From contig NZ_PYWA01000004.1 in the NCBI RefSeq assembly GCF_003056335.1, positions 1-64,000 of the forward strand: a DNA stretch of 64,000 nt, read 5' to 3'. A model generated the notes under the pieces. The model saw only the letters and a program-made list of their open reading frames with translations, ran no database searches and was not told the DNA's origin. The stretch is from Paracoccus indicus (GTDB lineage: Bacteria > Pseudomonadota > Alphaproteobacteria > Rhodobacterales > Rhodobacteraceae). Numbering within the stretch: the first letter of the stretch is position 1; each line of letters opens with the position of its first letter. The translations under genes and the position numbers were made by a program. Positions 28,332 to 37,936 of the stretch are shown here, piece after piece.

Positions 28332-29762
28332 TCAGCGTGCCACCGCCAGCAGACCTGCGACATCCATATGCGTTTCCAAGTGGTCGGCCAAATCGTCCAG
28401 CGCCTGATCGACGCCCGCCTCGTATCCCGGTGCCGAGGGCGCGCCCATCCGCGCAAGGAATGCCGCGCGGAAGCGGTCGTCGGAAAACAGCCCGTGCAGA
28501 TAGCTGCCCATCACCCGCCCATCCGCGCTGATCGCGCCGTCGGGCTCCGGCATCATCCCGAAGGGACGCGCACAATCGGGGCCGGTCGTGCGCCCCATGT
28601 GGATCTCGTATCCCCGGACCGGCTGGCCAAGCGCCTGCCCCGAGACCTGCACCACGCGCTTGTCGGGCGCCATCACAGTCTGCACGTCAAGCAGACCAAG
28701 ACCCGACACCTGCCCCGCCGTGCCGTCGGTCCCTGACGGATCGTCGATCACCTTCCCCAGCATCTGGAAGCCGCCGCAGATGCCCAGCACATGGCCACCC
28801 CGCCTGCGATGGGCGGCCAGATCGATGTCCCAGCCCTGCGCGCGCAGGAAGGCCAGGTCGCCGATGGTGGATTTCGTGCCCGGAATGACCACCAGGTCGG
28901 CATCGCCGGGAATGGGCCGACCCGGCCCCAGCATGGTCAGCCGCACGCCCGGTTCGGCGGCCAGAGGGTCCAGATCGTCGAAATTGGCGATCCGTGACAG
29001 GGTCAGGCAGACGACATGCAGCCCCTGCCCGCGGCTGGCCCGCAGATCGACCGCATCCTCGGCCGGCAGGCGATGGGCGTCCGCGAACCAGGGGATCACG
29101 CCGAAACCGGGCCAGCCGGTGCGTTGCGCGATCATCGCGTATCCATCGTCGAAGAGGCGCGGATCACCACGGAACTTGTTGATCAGGAAACCTCGCACCA
29201 TCGCTGCGTCATCCGCATCGATCACCGCCTGCGTGCCGACGATCTGGGCGATGACGCCGCCGCGGTCGATATCGCCTGCCAGCACGACGGGCACCCCTGC
29301 GGCGCGGGCAAAACCCATGTTGGCGATGTCGCGGGGACGCAGGTTCACCTCGGCGGGGCTGCCCGCGCCCTCGACGATGACCAGGTCGTGGGCGGCGCTC
29401 AGGCGGCGAAAGCTGTCCAGCACGCCCTGCAGCAGGCGCGGCTTCAGGGTGGCATAGTCACGCGCCTGAGCCCTTGCGATGGGGCGTCCGTGCAACAGGA
29501 CCTGCGCCCCGGTATCGGTCTCGGGCTTCAACAGCACGGGGTTCATGTCAGTGACAGGGTCCAGCCCGCAGGCCCGTGCCTGCAGCGCCTGTGCGCGCCC
29601 GATCTCGCCCCCGTCCGCCGTCACTGCGGCATTGTTGGACATGTTCTGCGGCTTGAAGGGGGCGACGGACAGGCCGCGGCGCCGCGCCGCGCGGCACAAC
29701 CCCGCGACCAGCAACGACTTTCCGACGTTCGAGCCGGTGCCCTGAATCATCACCGCAACCAT
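28332..29762 (-). CDS. cobQ: Cobyric acid synthase
   Basis: 476-residue glutamine-dependent amidotransferase that amidates four side chains of adenosylcobyrinate diamide in B12 synthesis. The N-terminal DRTG-like synthetase domain has [11 protein letters not shown] at residues 6-16 and [10 protein letters not shown]. The C-terminal type-1 glutaminase domain has the nucleophile Cys in [13 protein letters not shown]. The start was chosen at ATG 29762 because homology begins there. It is separated from the rest of any cob cluster in this window; ispH follows directly. Confidence 0.95.
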   Translation of the reverse strand: MVAVMIQGTGSNVGKSLLVAGLCRAARRRGLSVAPFKPQNMSNNAAVTADGGEIGRAQALQARACGLDPVTDMNPVLLKPETDTGAQVLLHGRPIARAQARDYATLKPRLLQGVLDSFRRLSAAHDLVIVEGAGSPAEVNLRPRDIANMGFARAAGVPVVLAGDIDRGGVIAQIVGTQAVIDADDAAMVRGFLINKFRGDPRLFDDGYAMIAQRTGWPGFGVIPWFADAHRLPAEDAVDLRASRGQGLHVVCLTLSRIANFDDLDPLAAEPGVRLTMLGPGRPIPGDADLVVIPGTKSTIGDLAFLRAQGWDIDLAAHRRRGGHVLGICGGFQMLGKVIDDPSGTDGTAGQVSGLGLLDVQTVMAPDKRVVQVSGQALGQPVRGYEIHMGRTTGPDCARPFGMMPEPDGAISADGRVMGSYLHGLFSDDRFRAAFLARMGAPSAPGYEAGVDQALDDLADHLETHMDVAGLLAVAR

Positions 29763-29775
29763 GGGACACTCTTGC

Positions 29776-29804
29776 TTGCCATCATCCCCTGAGGTGACTA
29801 GATA
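29776..29804 (+). promoter_or_regulatory. Putative secG promoter
   Basis: TTGCCA (29776-29781), 17-nt spacer, TAGATA (29799-29804) in the 72-nt divergent gap between cobQ and secG. Confidence 0.5.
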
Positions 29805-29834
29805 GGCCCGTCCGCAAATGAAAGGCCGAAAGCC

Positions 29835-30362
29835 GTGGAAAACGTCATTCTGACCGTCCATCTGATCCTGGCAGTCCTGTTGGCCGGGGTTGTCCTGCTG
29901 CAACGTTCCGAAGGGGGCGGGCTGGGCATGGGCGGCGGTGGTGGCGGCGGTGGTGGCGTCATGACCGGTCGCCAGGCCGCGAACGCGATGACGCGTCTGA
30001 CTTGGATCTTCGGGGTCGCGCTGTTCTGCACCTCGATCGCGCTGACCATCCTTGCGGCACGCCAGGCGACGAACGGGTCGATCATGGATCAGTTCAGCGG
30101 CGCGGAGACGCAGGAGCAGTCCGAGGGCAACCTGCCCACGCTGCCCGCCTATACGCCTCCGCCGACGACCAGCGGCAACCCGCTAACGCCCCCGGCACCG
30201 GACGCCGAGGCACCTGCAGCGGAAGCACCCGTGACGGACGCCCCTGCCGCGGAAGCACCCGCCGCAGAAGCGCCGGCAGCCGAGGCAGCAGCCCCCGTGG
30301 CACCGCCCGCTGCCGAGGCGGAGCCCGCCGAAGCAACGACCGACGACCAGCCCGCCAACTGA
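29835..30362 (+). CDS. secG: Preprotein translocase subunit SecG with Ala/Pro/Glu-rich tail
   Basis: 175 residues from a GTG start (GAAAGG upstream). Two membrane helices (about 2-22 and 52-74) flank the Gly-rich loop [12 protein letters not shown] typical of SecG. The last 80 or so residues are a low-complexity tail of repeated APAAEAP-type units, making the protein about twice the usual core length of 75-80 residues. Such tails are common in alphaproteobacterial SecG. It is probably read together with, or just before, pyrG. Confidence 0.93.
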   Translation: MENVILTVHLILAVLLAGVVLLQRSEGGGLGMGGGGGGGGGVMTGRQAANAMTRLTWIFGVALFCTSIALTILAARQATNGSIMDQFSGAETQEQSEGNLPTLPAYTPPPTTSGNPLTPPAPDAEAPAAEAPVTDAPAAEAPAAEAPAAEAAAPVAPPAAEAEPAEATTDDQPAN

Positions 30363-30418
30363 GGCTGTCACGAAAATCCATGGGCGGGGTCACCTGCCCG
30401 ACACCAACTTGCGGTCCG

Positions 30419-30447
30419 TTGCGACCACGGGGCGAATCAGTTATTGC
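30419..30447 (+). promoter_or_regulatory. Putative pyrG promoter
   Basis: TTGCGA (30419-30424), 17-nt spacer, TATTGC (30442-30447), about 70 nt before the pyrG ATG. Hexamer match is moderate. Confidence 0.45.
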
Positions 30448-30517
30448 TCTGATCCCGTGATGCCGGTCGATACGCGGCCCGCAGCCGATCCGAACTTGCA
30501 CATCACGGGGGCCTTCC

Positions 30518-32161
30518 ATGGCGCGTTACATCTTCATCACCGGCGGCGTGGTTTCGTCCCTTGGCAAGGGTCTGGCCTCGGCGGCGTTGGGCGCCCTGCT
30601 GCAGGCCCGCGGCTTCACGGTCAGGCTGCGCAAGCTGGACCCCTATCTGAACGTCGATCCCGGCACGATGTCGCCCTTCGAACACGGAGAGGTCTTCGTC
30701 ACCGACGACGGCGCGGAAACCGACCTGGACCTTGGGCACTACGAACGCTTCACCGGTGTCAGCGCACGCCGCACCGACAGCGTGTCCTCGGGGCGGATCT
30801 ATTCCAACGTGCTGGAAAAGGAACGCCGCGGCGAATACCTGGGCAAGACCATTCAGGTCATTCCCCACGTCACCAATGAAATCAAGGACTTCCTCTCGGT
30901 CGGCGCCGATGAGGTCGACTTCATGCTTTGCGAGATCGGCGGCACCGTCGGCGACATCGAGGGCCTGCCCTTCTTCGAGGCGATCCGCCAGTTCATCCAC
31001 GAACGCCCCCGCGGCGAATGCATCCTGATGCACCTGACGCTGCTGCCCTATCTGGCCGCCAGCGGAGAGCTGAAGACCAAACCGACACAGCACAGCGTCA
31101 AGGAACTGCAATCCATCGGCCTGGCCCCCGACGTGCTGGTCTGCCGCTCCGAACACCCGATCCCGGAAAAGGAACGCGCCAAGATCGCGCTGTTCTGCAA
31201 CGTGCGTCCCGACGCCGTCATCCCGGCATACGACCTGAAATCCATCTACGAGGCGCCTCTGGCCTATCACCGCGCGGGGCTTGACCGCGCCGTGCTGGAT
31301 GCCTTCCAGATCAGCCCCGCGCCCCGCCCCGACCTGACCCGTTGGGAAGACGTTATGGACCGTCTTGACCACGCCGAGGGCGAGGTTCGCGTGGCCATCG
31401 TCGGCAAGTACACCCAGCTGGAAGACGCCTACAAATCCATCGCCGAGGCGCTGACCCATGGCGGCATGGCCAACCGCGTCCGCGTCAAGGCGAACTGGGT
31501 GGACAGCGAAAAGCTGGAAGGCGACGGCGCTCATCTTCTGGACGGCTATCACGGCATCATCGTGCCGGGCGGCTTCGGCGAGCGCGGCACCGAAGGCATG
31601 CTGGCCGCCGCCCGCTATGCCCGCGAAAAGAAGGTGCCCTACCTGGGGATCTGCCTTGGCATGCAGATGGCCGTGATCGAGGCCGCACGCAACCTGGCCG
31701 ACATGCCCGACGCGGGTTCCGAGGAATTCGACCACGAGGCCGGCAAGACCCGCTTCACGCCCGTCGTCTATCACCTCAAGGAATGGGTGCAGGGCAATTA
31801 CACCGTCAAGCGCAAGCTGGGCGACGACAAGGGCGGCACGATGCGCCTTGGGGCCTATACCGCCATCCTGAACGAAGGTTCGCGCATCTCGTCGATCTAT
31901 GGCGGCGCGACCGAGATCGAGGATCGCCACCGTCACCGCTACGAGGTCGACGCCACCTATCGCGAACAGCTGGAAAAGGCCGGGCTGGTCTTTTCGGGCA
32001 TGTCGCCCGACGGCAAGCTGCCCGAAGTCGTGGAATATCCCGACCACCCGTGGTTCATCGGCGTGCAATCCCACCCCGAGCTGAAGTCCAAGCCCTTCGA
32101 ACCCGCGCCCCTGTTTGCAGGCTTCGTCCGGGCCGCGATGGAGGAAGGGCGGCTGGTCTGA
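30518..32161 (+). CDS. pyrG: CTP synthase
   Basis: 547-residue enzyme converting UTP to CTP with glutamine and ATP. The synthetase domain opens [21 protein letters not shown]. The glutaminase domain carries [12 protein letters not shown] and the nucleophile Cys in [14 protein letters not shown]; the catalytic His/Glu pair is in [17 protein letters not shown]. It is complete and canonical. Its stop codon TGA is part of a CTGA that may start the next gene. Confidence 0.98.
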   Translation: MARYIFITGGVVSSLGKGLASAALGALLQARGFTVRLRKLDPYLNVDPGTMSPFEHGEVFVTDDGAETDLDLGHYERFTGVSARRTDSVSSGRIYSNVLEKERRGEYLGKTIQVIPHVTNEIKDFLSVGADEVDFMLCEIGGTVGDIEGLPFFEAIRQFIHERPRGECILMHLTLLPYLAASGELKTKPTQHSVKELQSIGLAPDVLVCRSEHPIPEKERAKIALFCNVRPDAVIPAYDLKSIYEAPLAYHRAGLDRAVLDAFQISPAPRPDLTRWEDVMDRLDHAEGEVRVAIVGKYTQLEDAYKSIAEALTHGGMANRVRVKANWVDSEKLEGDGAHLLDGYHGIIVPGGFGERGTEGMLAAARYAREKKVPYLGICLGMQMAVIEAARNLADMPDAGSEEFDHEAGKTRFTPVVYHLKEWVQGNYTVKRKLGDDKGGTMRLGAYTAILNEGSRISSIYGGATEIEDRHRHRYEVDATYREQLEKAGLVFSGMSPDGKLPEVVEYPDHPWFIGVQSHPELKSKPFEPAPLFAGFVRAAMEEGRLV

Positions 32162-32757
32162 ACCAGCCCCTCGAATATCCGACAGGGCTGGCAGCGGCCC
32201 TGTCGTTGACTGCAAGGCGGTTCGTCCACGAACGCCAGCGCCCCTATGCGGGCAGCCCCTTCGCCCGCTTCTTCCGTCAGGATGTCGCCCGCATGGGCCG
32301 CAATCTGGCAGCACCCCGCCCCGAACCCCTGATGGTCCGCGCCAGCGTCGGCGCGCAAGGTTGGGCCAGCATCCCCTGGCTGGCCTTCTTCGCGCCCCAT
32401 GTGACGCGCAGCATGCGACATGGCCTCTATGTCGTCTTCCTGATCAACGCCCATGACGAGCGGGGCATCCTGTCGCTGCAGCATGGCGCGGGCGCGGCAC
32501 TGACGCAGCTGGGGGCCGACAAGGCGCATCGCCACTTGCGGCATGTGGCATCGGCGACACGGGCATCGGTGACCGCCCCGCACGACTTCGACGATGGTCC
32601 GATCGACCTGGGGTCGCCATCGGCCCTGCCGCTTGCCTATCAGGCAGGTTGTGCCCTGTCGCGGACATGGGCGGTGGATGATCTGACCGAACAAGGGCTG
32701 GCCGAGGATCTGTCGCGGATGCTGGACATCTATCGCGATCTGGTGCCCCCGATCTGA
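32158..32757 (+). CDS. Orphan MrcB_N (DUF3578)-domain protein
   Basis: About 199 residues made almost entirely of the MrcB_N domain otherwise found before McrB-type GTPases: [40 protein letters not shown], the [17 protein letters not shown] stretch and a C-terminal [15 protein letters not shown] helix. There is no GTPase or nuclease domain and no partner gene. There is no ATG or GTG at the expected position. A CTG overlaps the pyrG stop by 4 nt (CTGA) with GGAGGAAGG 9 nt upstream, so I used it; a TTG at 32206 is the conventional alternative. Role unknown, possibly binding of modified DNA. Confidence 0.72.
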   Translation: MNQPLEYPTGLAAALSLTARRFVHERQRPYAGSPFARFFRQDVARMGRNLAAPRPEPLMVRASVGAQGWASIPWLAFFAPHVTRSMRHGLYVVFLINAHDERGILSLQHGAGAALTQLGADKAHRHLRHVASATRASVTAPHDFDDGPIDLGSPSALPLAYQAGCALSRTWAVDDLTEQGLAEDLSRMLDIYRDLVPPI

Positions 32758-32767
32758 ATGACAAGCA

Positions 32768-32811
32768 CCCAAGCAAAAACCCGCCCTTGCAGGGGCGGGT
32801 TTTTGCTTGGG
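32768..32811. terminator. Perfect 19-bp bidirectional terminator
   Basis: Left arm 32768-32786 and right arm 32793-32811 are exact complements with a 6-nt loop. Each contains a run of five A or T, so the stem works as an intrinsic terminator on either strand. It ends the secG-pyrG-MrcB_N transcript and the leftward tRNA-Thr transcript. Confidence 0.85.
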
Positions 32812-32826
32812 TCCACTTTGATCAAG

Positions 32827-32902
32827 TGGTGCCGGTGAAGGGACTCGAACCCCCGACCCCATCATTACGAATGATGTGCTCTACCAGCTGAGCTACACCG
32901 GC
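32827..32902 (-). tRNA. thrT: tRNA-Thr (CGT anticodon)
   Basis: 76 nt with encoded CCA. GCCGGTG pairs with CACCGGC. The anticodon loop TTCGTAA gives CGT, reading ACG, and the T-arm contains GGTTCGAGTCC. It lies between hemY and the 19-bp terminator on the hemY strand. Confidence 0.96.
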
Positions 32903-32950
32903 ATCAGACTGTGAGGCGGCGGATAGCACTTTCCCACAGCAGGGGGAAGA

Positions 32951-32978
32951 GGGCGGAGTGCTTTTTTTGCACCCGCCC
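32951..32978 (-). terminator. Hairpin after hemY with a 7-nt homopolymer loop
   Basis: GGGCGG-A-GTGC faces GCAC-CCGCCC with one bulged A; the loop is T7 (A7 in the hemY message). It lies 9 nt past the hemY stop. There is no T-run beyond it, so termination may be inefficient and read on into tRNA-Thr. Confidence 0.5.
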
Positions 32979-32986
32979 CCTTCGTG

Positions 32987-34708
32987 TCAGGATTTCGGTT
33001 TGGACCAGTCGGATTCGTCCGCCGGCTCGACATCGGGGCGGACCATCGTCGGTTCGGCCTCTGGCTTTGGTTCCGCAGGCGAGGGTGCCACGGGTTCAGG
33101 CTCGGGCTTGACCTCGGGTTCCGGCGTCGTGACCGTGGCCGAAGGCTCCGCGACCACGTAATCGCTTTCGCGCGGCACCATGCCCGGTGCGACGTCGGGC
33201 TGACGTTCCCGAACCTCGGCGGCCTTTGGCGGCTTGGGTGCCGTCACCTCGGGCTCGGCGGGACCGGGGGGATGGGGCTGCACGGGTTCCGAGAGGTCAG
33301 GGACATCCTCGACATGGTCACGCGGCGATCCGACCAGCAGGGGCAGCATCTCGGCCCCCGTGGGCGAGGCGCTGGCGGTGCTGCGCGATCCCTCGGGCTC
33401 GCGCCAGGTCAGCGTGTCGAAGCCGTTGCAGCTGTCGCAGACAGGCGCCCAGTCATGCATCACGTTATGGCAGGTGTCGCAGACCCACTGCGGGCCGCGC
33501 GACGCGGTCAGCGCGCGCGTCAGCCAGCCGCGCACGACGCTGTCGTCGGCTCCCTCGCCCCGTTCGACCGCGGCCATGATCGACAGCGTGCGGACGGTGG
33601 GATGCTTCTCGGCCAGATCGCCAAGCGCGCGGCGGGCGCCCGGGAAATCTTCGGCAGCCAGCAGCAGTTCGGCCTTCAGCAGGCGGGTTTCCTCGTGGTC
33701 GGGGTTCTTGCGCATCAGCGCGTCGAAGCGGCGCAGGCGGGCCGAGGGCGATTCGTCCGGCACGATCTCGGCATAGGCCTTGGCCAGATCGGGGTGTGGG
33801 CGCACCGACCAGGTCTTCTCCAGAATACGCGAGGCACTGCGGAAGTCTTTCTGCGCGGTATAGCTGCGCGCCGCCAGCACCGCCGCCGGGATCAGGTCGG
33901 GCGATGCCTTGGCCGCCGAGATCGCGGCCTCGCGGGCGCTGATCGAGTTGCCCTCGGCCAGAACGTCGCTGGCTTGCTGCAAGGCCAGAACGGCATCGCG
34001 GCGCAGGGCGACATTCTTGGGCAGATCGCCCTGGTTACGCTTGTCCTTCAGCGTCTCGCGCGCGCCTTTCCAGTCGTGTTCGCGGGTCTGCAGTTCCAGC
34101 AGGGTGTCCTGCGTTTCCTTGTGGCGGGGCTTCAGCGCATAGGCCTTCTGGGCCAGCATCAGCGCCTTGGCAGTATCGCCCTCGGCCAGCTTCTGGCGCA
34201 TCAGACCGCGAATGCCGACAAAACGGGTGCGGTCGTCTTCCAGCAATTGGCGATAGACGGCCTCGGCCCGGCGCGAATCGCCTGCGGTCTCGGCGGCCTG
34301 GGCGGCCAGCAGGTTGGTCATATGCGGCTGGTCCAGGTATTTGGCGGCCTTGGCGGCCTTGTCCTGCGCTAGCTTGCCCTCGCCCGAGGCGACGGCCAGC
34401 ATGCCTTCGCTGAAGGCGGCATAGCCCTTGCGCTGGCGCGAGCGCGCGAAATAGCGGTTCACCGCGGTTTCATCGCCCGCAATGAAGCGCAGCGTTGCCA
34501 GCAGCAGGCCCAGCAGCTTGAAGACGATCCAGGCCGCGACCATCAGCACGATCAGCGCAACCACGGCCTTGACCGGTGTAAGCGCGATCTCGGTGCCGCC
34601 ATATTGGATGCGCAGCATCTGCGCGGTTTCCGACAGATGCACCGCGCCAAGCGCCAGCGCCAGCACAACCGCGAAGAAGAACAGGATTTTCAGCAGGGAC
34701 AACAGCAT
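32987..34708 (-). CDS. hemY: HemY-like TPR membrane protein with C-terminal zinc ribbon
   Basis: 573 residues. There are two N-terminal membrane helices (about 4-24 and 45-72), then a long helical TPR region (about 90-390). A rubredoxin-like zinc ribbon C410-x2-C413...C424-x2-C427 is followed by a proline-rich tail of 130 residues. Proteobacterial HemY of this kind (not the protoporphyrinogen oxidase of the same name) is tied by location and genetics to heme synthesis, with unknown activity. The zinc ribbon recalls LapB, which also pairs TPRs with a rubredoxin-like domain. It follows the mitofilin-like gene by 10 nt. Confidence 0.9.
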   Translation of the reverse strand: MLLSLLKILFFFAVVLALALGAVHLSETAQMLRIQYGGTEIALTPVKAVVALIVLMVAAWIVFKLLGLLLATLRFIAGDETAVNRYFARSRQRKGYAAFSEGMLAVASGEGKLAQDKAAKAAKYLDQPHMTNLLAAQAAETAGDSRRAEAVYRQLLEDDRTRFVGIRGLMRQKLAEGDTAKALMLAQKAYALKPRHKETQDTLLELQTREHDWKGARETLKDKRNQGDLPKNVALRRDAVLALQQASDVLAEGNSISAREAAISAAKASPDLIPAAVLAARSYTAQKDFRSASRILEKTWSVRPHPDLAKAYAEIVPDESPSARLRRFDALMRKNPDHEETRLLKAELLLAAEDFPGARRALGDLAEKHPTVRTLSIMAAVERGEGADDSVVRGWLTRALTASRGPQWVCDTCHNVMHDWAPVCDSCNGFDTLTWREPEGSRSTASASPTGAEMLPLLVGSPRDHVEDVPDLSEPVQPHPPGPAEPEVTAPKPPKAAEVRERQPDVAPGMVPRESDYVVAEPSATVTTPEPEVKPEPEPVAPSPAEPKPEAEPTMVRPDVEPADESDWSKPKS

Positions 34709-34718
34709 CTTGCGGACC

Positions 34719-36041
34719 TCAATTCTGGCCGGAGGACAGATCGGTCAGCGCCGACTGTGCCTGCGTATAGGCGTTTGCGCGGTTCAGCCAATCTGCCATC
34801 GCCGGGGCATCGCGGCCTGCGTCGGGCAGGGTCTCGATCTTGGACAGAGCCTCGGCGATGCGACCTGCCTCGACCTCGGCATTGGCGCGGGACAGGACGG
34901 CATCGGGATCGTCGCCATCGCGGGCCTCGATCGAGCGGGCGTTGGTCTGGGCCTTCAGGAAATTCGTCAGCATGTTCCCCTGACCGCTGGAACTGCTGTC
35001 GCGCAGAGATGCACGCAGGGCCGCGCGGGCGGCCTCGGGGAAATCAGCCTGCAGGCTGGTCAGGCTGGGAACCTCGGTCGCCAGCGCCTCGGGCGTTTCC
35101 AGTCCGGCACCTTCCAGCGTGGCGCGCGCATCCTCGGGCGTCACGCCGCGGTCCAATGCCGCCTGCAGGGATGCGATGGCGGCGACGGCCTCGGCACGGC
35201 GGGTGCTTTCTTCGGCGGCGGCCTGCAGCTCCTCGGCCTCGGCGCGGGCGGCTTCCAGGCGGGCCTCGGCATCTGCGGCGGCGGCCTCGATCTGCTGCTG
35301 CAGGGCACCGGCGGCCTCGGGGTCGAAGCTGCCGTTCTGTGCCATCTTGTCCAGCTGCGCCTGCTGTTCATCCAACCGCTGCGTCAGGGCCTGAAGCTGA
35401 TCGGCGACCTGTTGTCCTGCGGCCGGATCGGCGGCAGCGTCCGGGCGATCTTCCAGCGCGCTCAGGCGGGCTTCCAGATCGTCGGGGACGCCAGCCGGTG
35501 CGGGCATGGCCGAGATCTCCTCGGCGACGGCGCGGCGGGCGGCCTGCTGGGCCAAGGCGGCGACATCGGCCTGATCGGTCGTTGCGCCAGAAGGCCGCCA
35601 TTCGGGGGGCAGATGGGGTAGCGCATAGATCGCGGCGGCAGCGCCGAGACCTGCAGCAACCACCCCGCCGAAAGCCACGGGCCAGAAGCCGGTTTTCCTG
35701 ACAGGCTGCTGCGGCGCCGGCTTCGTCGATGCGGTCTGCTGGGCGGGCGCTTGCGTCGGGACGGCCGGCTTGGCGTCGGCGTCCTTCGCTTCGACATGCG
35801 GCTTCGCGGTATCGGCCTTGGCGGCGGCGGTCAGACCGCCCTTCGGATCACCGACCAGCGTCGAGCCGACGGGGCTGATCGTGCCGGGCTGGCCGGCCTG
35901 CGCGGGCTTGCCCGCCTCGATCGGGTCGTTGGGCAGGGCACCCGGCGCGGCGGGCTGCTTCTTGGCTGTGGCATCTGCCGGGTTCGGGCTGGCGGTCTTG
36001 GAGGCCGGTTGGGTGGTCTTGGTCTTGTCTGGCTGTTTCAC
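34719..36041 (-). CDS. Mitofilin/Mic60-like inner-membrane protein (COG4223)
   Basis: 440 residues. A long Pro/Ala/Lys-rich N-terminus (1-115) leads to one membrane span (about 118-140), a charged coiled-coil region (about 165-290) and a C-terminal helical part with the mitofilin-like block near 330-440. Position between hemD and hemY is the known setting of alphaproteobacterial Mic60, which tubulates membranes and contributes to intracytoplasmic membrane or crista formation. The identity is well supported by position and architecture, less so by sequence, which evolves fast. Confidence 0.82.
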   Translation of the reverse strand: MKQPDKTKTTQPASKTASPNPADATAKKQPAAPGALPNDPIEAGKPAQAGQPGTISPVGSTLVGDPKGGLTAAAKADTAKPHVEAKDADAKPAVPTQAPAQQTASTKPAPQQPVRKTGFWPVAFGGVVAAGLGAAAAIYALPHLPPEWRPSGATTDQADVAALAQQAARRAVAEEISAMPAPAGVPDDLEARLSALEDRPDAAADPAAGQQVADQLQALTQRLDEQQAQLDKMAQNGSFDPEAAGALQQQIEAAAADAEARLEAARAEAEELQAAAEESTRRAEAVAAIASLQAALDRGVTPEDARATLEGAGLETPEALATEVPSLTSLQADFPEAARAALRASLRDSSSSGQGNMLTNFLKAQTNARSIEARDGDDPDAVLSRANAEVEAGRIAEALSKIETLPDAGRDAPAMADWLNRANAYTQAQSALTDLSSGQN

Positions 36042-36136
36042 GTCTTGTCCCCGTCTGGTGCCATGTCGGCATGGCCGCCTGTAAGCGCATGACTTGCAGC
36101 CTAAACAGCGATGGCTCCGCGCTCAACCCGCCGTGT

Positions 36137-36802
36137 TCAGCTTTGTTCCGAGGCCCATAGCCGCAGGATCGCATCGCGCATTCCATGGGCATCGGGCCTC
36201 TCGGCGGTGATGGCATGTCGCGCGGGCCCGGACCAATTGCCCAAGGCGGCATCGCTGATGGCGACGACCCACAAGGGCGCCCGCGCATCGGCCGCGTGCT
36301 GCGCCAGCACAAGGGCCGTCCGTGGCGAAAAAATCGGCAAGATCACCGGGGCCTTCCCCATCAGCAATCCGCGCGCCTCTTCGGAGAGATCGACCGCCTG
36401 CTGGTCATAGACGACGACCCCCGGCACGGGCAGCATCCGCGCCAGATGGCGGCCATGCGGATGGATCAGCGGCACCGATGCCCCCTTTATCAGCGGCAGC
36501 AGGCTGTCGGCGGTGCCCCCGCCCTCGGTCACGTCGAAACCCGCGTCGCGGGCCTGTCGGGCGGTCTGCGCCCCCACGCAAAGCGCGGGCCGTCCCCGCC
36601 CCGGACCTGCCGAGGCAACCGCATGCGCCGAGGTGAACACCAGCCCCTGCGCCGCCGCCAGGATATCGCCATCGTGATCCACCGGCGCGATCCGCAGGAC
36701 CGGAGAGATCACGCTGCGCCAGCCCTTCATCAGCTTGGCAAACCGCTCGGCCCCGGGTTGGGGGCGGGTCAGCAGCAGCGTGGGTCGCGGGTCCGCTGGC
36801 AT
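36137..36802 (-). CDS. hemD: Uroporphyrinogen-III synthase
   Basis: 221-residue, low-conservation enzyme that cyclises hydroxymethylbilane with inversion of ring D. The N-terminal [15 protein letters not shown], the [11 protein letters not shown] strand and the [14 protein letters not shown] centre (here [12 protein letters not shown]) fit HemD. The domain pair is complete. It diverges from tsaD with 66 nt between starts. hemC is not in the window. Confidence 0.88.
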   Translation of the reverse strand: MPADPRPTLLLTRPQPGAERFAKLMKGWRSVISPVLRIAPVDHDGDILAAAQGLVFTSAHAVASAGPGRGRPALCVGAQTARQARDAGFDVTEGGGTADSLLPLIKGASVPLIHPHGRHLARMLPVPGVVVYDQQAVDLSEEARGLLMGKAPVILPIFSPRTALVLAQHAADARAPLWVVAISDAALGNWSGPARHAITAERPDAHGMRDAILRLWASEQS

Positions 36803-36868
36803 TGGCTTATCCTTGCGCCGGTGCTAGGGCCTTCAGGGGTAAGCCTCCGCATCCTTCAGGGCAAGAGC

Positions 36869-37936
36869 ATGGATGATCTGATCTTTCTGGGCATCGAAAG
36901 CAGCTGCGACGACACGGCCGCCGCCGTCGTGACCGGCGACCGGCGCATCCTGTCCAGCGTCGTCAGCAGCCAGACCACGCTGCATGCCGATTTCGGCGGC
37001 GTCGTCCCCGAGATCGCCGCCCGCGCCCATGCCGAGCGTCTGGATTTGGCCGTCGAGCAGGCGCTGGATCAGGCCGGGCTGGCGCTGACGGATCTGTCGG
37101 GCATCGCCGTCACGGCGGGTCCCGGGCTGATCGGGGGCGTGATGTCGGGCGTCATGTGCGCCAAGGGGCTGGCCGCCGGATCGGGACTGCCGCTGGTCGG
37201 CGTGAACCATCTGGCCGGTCATGCGCTGACGCCGCGACTGACGGATGGCATCGATTTTCCCTATCTGATGCTGCTGGTGTCCGGCGGGCATTGCCAGTTC
37301 CTGCGAGTGGACGGCCCCGACAATTTCACCCGCATGGGTGGCACCATCGACGACGCCCCGGGCGAGGCCTTCGACAAGATCGCCCGGCTTCTGGCCCTGC
37401 CGCAACCCGGCGGTCCCGCCGTGCAGGCCGAGGCAGCCTCGGGTGATGCGAAACGCATTTCCCTGCCCCGCCCTCTGCTGGACCGCCCCGGTTGCGACAT
37501 GTCGTTTTCGGGGCTCAAGACCGCGGCCCTGCGCCAGCGCGATGCGTTGATCGCCGAACATGGCGGGCTGCGTCAGGGGGACCGGCGCGACCTGTGCGCG
37601 GCCTTCCAGACCGCCGTATCCGATGTGCTGGCCGAAAAGTCGCGCCGCGCCCTGGCCGAAAGCCCCGTCCCGGTGCTGGCGGTCGCGGGCGGCGTCGCCG
37701 CCAACACCCAGATCCGCGCCGCGCTGGAACAGGTCGCCGCCGACGCCGGTGCCCGCTTCCTTGCACCGCCCCTGGCGCTTTGCACCGACAATGGCGCGAT
37801 GATCGCATGGGCCGGGATCGAGAGGTTCCGCCAGGGCCACCGCGACGACATGACCCTTGCCGCCCGCCCCCGCTGGCCCCTTGACCGCAAGGCGCAACCG
37901 ATGCTGGGCAGCGGCAAGAAAGGCGCCAAGGCATGA
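36869..37936 (+). CDS. tsaD: tRNA N6-threonylcarbamoyladenosine transferase
   Basis: 355-residue catalytic subunit of t6A synthesis for ANN-decoding tRNAs. The family start [14 protein letters not shown] is near residue 7, iron-site histidines are in ARAHAERLD and VNHLAGHAL, the LVSGGHCQF loop follows, and [13 protein letters not shown] is in the C-terminal half. tsaB, its partner, is at 45965. The stop overlaps gpsA (ATGA). Confidence 0.97.
   Translation: MDDLIFLGIESSCDDTAAAVVTGDRRILSSVVSSQTTLHADFGGVVPEIAARAHAERLDLAVEQALDQAGLALTDLSGIAVTAGPGLIGGVMSGVMCAKGLAAGSGLPLVGVNHLAGHALTPRLTDGIDFPYLMLLVSGGHCQFLRVDGPDNFTRMGGTIDDAPGEAFDKIARLLALPQPGGPAVQAEAASGDAKRISLPRPLLDRPGCDMSFSGLKTAALRQRDALIAEHGGLRQGDRRDLCAAFQTAVSDVLAEKSRRALAESPVPVLAVAGGVAANTQIRAALEQVAADAGARFLAPPLALCTDNGAMIAWAGIERFRQGHRDDMTLAARPRWPLDRKAQPMLGSGKKGAKA

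Noticed and set aside
30503..32314. Minus-strand 603-codon frame opposite pyrG
   Set aside because: Antisense shadow of CTP synthase with no domain match.
32760..32865. Short minus frame beginning MMGSGVRVPSPAP
   Set aside because: It is the reverse reading of tRNA-Thr and the 19-bp terminator.
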